Of a stretch of DNA of 64,000 nt, positions 62,722 through 64,000 are shown piece by piece; the stretch's first letter is position 1, and the number at the start of each line of letters is the position of its first letter. This DNA comes from Scenedesmus sp. ARA3 (Eukaryota > Chlorophyta > Chlorophyceae > Sphaeropleales > Scenedesmaceae), in assembly GCA_004335835.1 (NCBI GenBank), contig RWJK01001844.1, forward strand, positions 1 to 64,000. The letters are read 5' to 3'. A program made the translations under genes and the position numbers. Below the pieces are notes generated by a model, which did not search any database, was not told where the DNA came from, and saw only the letters and a list, made by a program, of their open reading frames with translations.

Positions 62722-64000
62722 CTAGTGCACGCAGCAGCACGCGCAAGCAGCACGGCAGCCACACCTGCCGTCGCTGTAATGCTTCCTGCCAGCCCTGCCA
62801 ACCTCGCAGTCGCTGCTGCTGCGCCACGCCTCGTCATCAGTAGGCCGCAGCAGCGCCAGCAGGCTGAACACTGCAGGCAGCGCCATCAGCACCGCCTGGA
62901 TTAGCCCTGTGTAGGGCAGCAGCAGCATCTGCCAGCTGCTGGACCGTGCACAGAAGTCGGCGCCGATGGCTCTGCAGCTGCCGCAGCCGGGCAGTGTGGC
63001 CAGCTGCAGCGTGGTGCAGCTGCTGCTGGGTGCGCAGGGGCAGCGGGAGCAGCCCGCAGATGCTGCCTGCGCCAGGTTGCACCTGCAGGTGTAGCACAAG
63101 CGCCAAAACATGATGCCACACACACACACAGAGCACAGCATGGCAGTAGAGTCGAGCTCCAAGTATGCATGTTCTGCAGCAGTCATGCAGCAAAATGACA
63201 AGACTTACAGACCGACCGGCTGCACAAGACGCATTCCTGCTGCAGTGTGAGAAGTCAGTCAGGTGTGCAGGTCCAATGGTTGGCAGCAGGGACCTGGGGC
63301 ATGCCGCACCTGCTGCTGAGGTCCAGGAAGGTCTGTGTGTTGAAGCCACCCATCAGCGCAGCAAGCGTCACTGAGGCCACAGCATGCAGCGCGGGCAGTG
63401 CGGGCCCAGATGACAGGGCAGCAGCCATGCCCTGGGGGCAGCATCACAGGGCGCAACATTAAACAGAACAGGTTACAGCAGCCTACACAGCTGTGAGAGG
63501 CCCTATGATTGCTGCCGCCCTGCCTGCCTAGGCTGCTTGAGCAGGCCGCGCATGCAGCATCCATATGCCGGCAGCTGCAGTGAGCATTCGTGCATGTTGA
63601 TGCTGACTGCTAATGCCGAGGCAGCCGCACCAGCAATCCCGCGATCAAGGCGCTGCCTCCAGAGACGATGACGATGTGCATGTACGCCTTGCTGACACCA
63701 AAGACCTGCCACGCAGTAGAACAACAAAAAGCCTAGGCTTGAGCAGGTGATCGCAGGGAGAAGTATATGCAGGTGAGTGGCATGCACATGTACCGCCATT
63801 GCTGTGCGCGCCAATGTGTACTCTGCATGCTCTGTGCATGAGCAATTGGGTGTGGCGCTGCAGCACTGCTGTTTTGGTAGAATTTCAGACTAGTTGCAGC
63901 TGATGCAGTTCAAGGTTTGATGCTGCTGCGCTGGCAAGCATGACTGGGGGTGGGTGTTTGTTTTGGTGTCGCGATGCTCTTCGTGTCAGCCTGTCTCACC
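62722..64000 (-). CDS. Multi-pass membrane protein of unknown family (C-terminal part; continues beyond the window)
   Basis: Three phased minus-strand exons are visible: 63631-63705, 63310-63431 and 62722-63082. The next exon upstream appears to end exactly at 64000, because GGTGAGAC is read at the very edge and phase 0 fits. The joined C-terminus has membrane segments around YMHIVIVSGGSALIAGLLGM, LHAVASVTLAALMGGF and WQMLLLPYTGLIQAVLMALP-AVFSLLALL. Between the second and third lies a Cys-rich loop (CNLAQAASAGCSRCPCAPSS and GCGSC) and after the last segment a basic, Cys-rich tail ending CACCCVH. I do not recognise the family. Cys pairs in the loop could bind metal or form disulfides. Confidence 0.55.

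Overview
This window is nuclear DNA of a green alga, most likely a chlorophyte of the Scenedesmus/Chlamydomonas type; no species is assigned. The evidence is a set of intron-rich genes with GT-AG junctions that keep phase across many exons, extreme (CAG)n/(CTG)n microsatellites, Ala/Gln/Ser homopolymer tracts, candidate TGTAA poly(A) signals, a plant-type ANP/NPK1 kinase, a plant-type ARF-GAP and putative plastid transit peptides. All gene models were built by hand from splice junctions and reading-frame phase; none was checked by database search or transcript data.

Layout. 996-1538 (-): 3' part of an unknown, possibly plastid, single-pass membrane protein. 2722-6429 (-): MYND zinc-finger protein, 986 aa. 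7117-7730: non-autonomous DNA transposon (MITE) with long inverted repeats and a 6-bp target duplication. 9125-11296 (-): MBOAT wax-synthase-like acyltransferase, 491 aa. 11671-16684 (-): FAM114/DUF719-like protein, 1099 aa, divergent from 17357-20879 (+): AGD14/AGFG-type ARF-GAP, 766 aa. 21719-32066 (+): a 19-exon gene for a 1661-aa secreted protein with six tandem CAP (SCP/PR-1) modules. 33720-36326 (+): GNAT acetyltransferase, 304 aa. 36922-40278 (+): ANP/NPK1-type MAPKKK with an N-terminal acylation motif. 42466-45160 (+): plastid NiCoT-like transporter. 46472-48304 (+): secreted CDA-fold deaminase. 49663-53805 (+): amidohydrolase related to 8-oxoguanine deaminase and AtzB, followed by a decayed copy of its last exon. 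54389-58538 (-): GPKOW/MOS2 spliceosomal protein. 62722 to beyond 64000 (-): C-terminal part of a multi-pass membrane protein.

The genes do not form one pathway. The ARF-GAP and the FAM114-like protein share a divergent promoter and may both act in Golgi/endosome traffic. The two deaminases are neighbours, but one is secreted and the other is not.

Two things stand out. The first is the multi-CAP protein with (SP)n linkers, a new-looking duplicated VLAQY element and a shortened last module. The second is a recurrent structural pattern: in at least five genes, a piece spanning an exon edge and the adjoining intron has been tandemly duplicated, mostly about 90-170 bp away, leaving truncated exon copies with good splice sites inside the introns.
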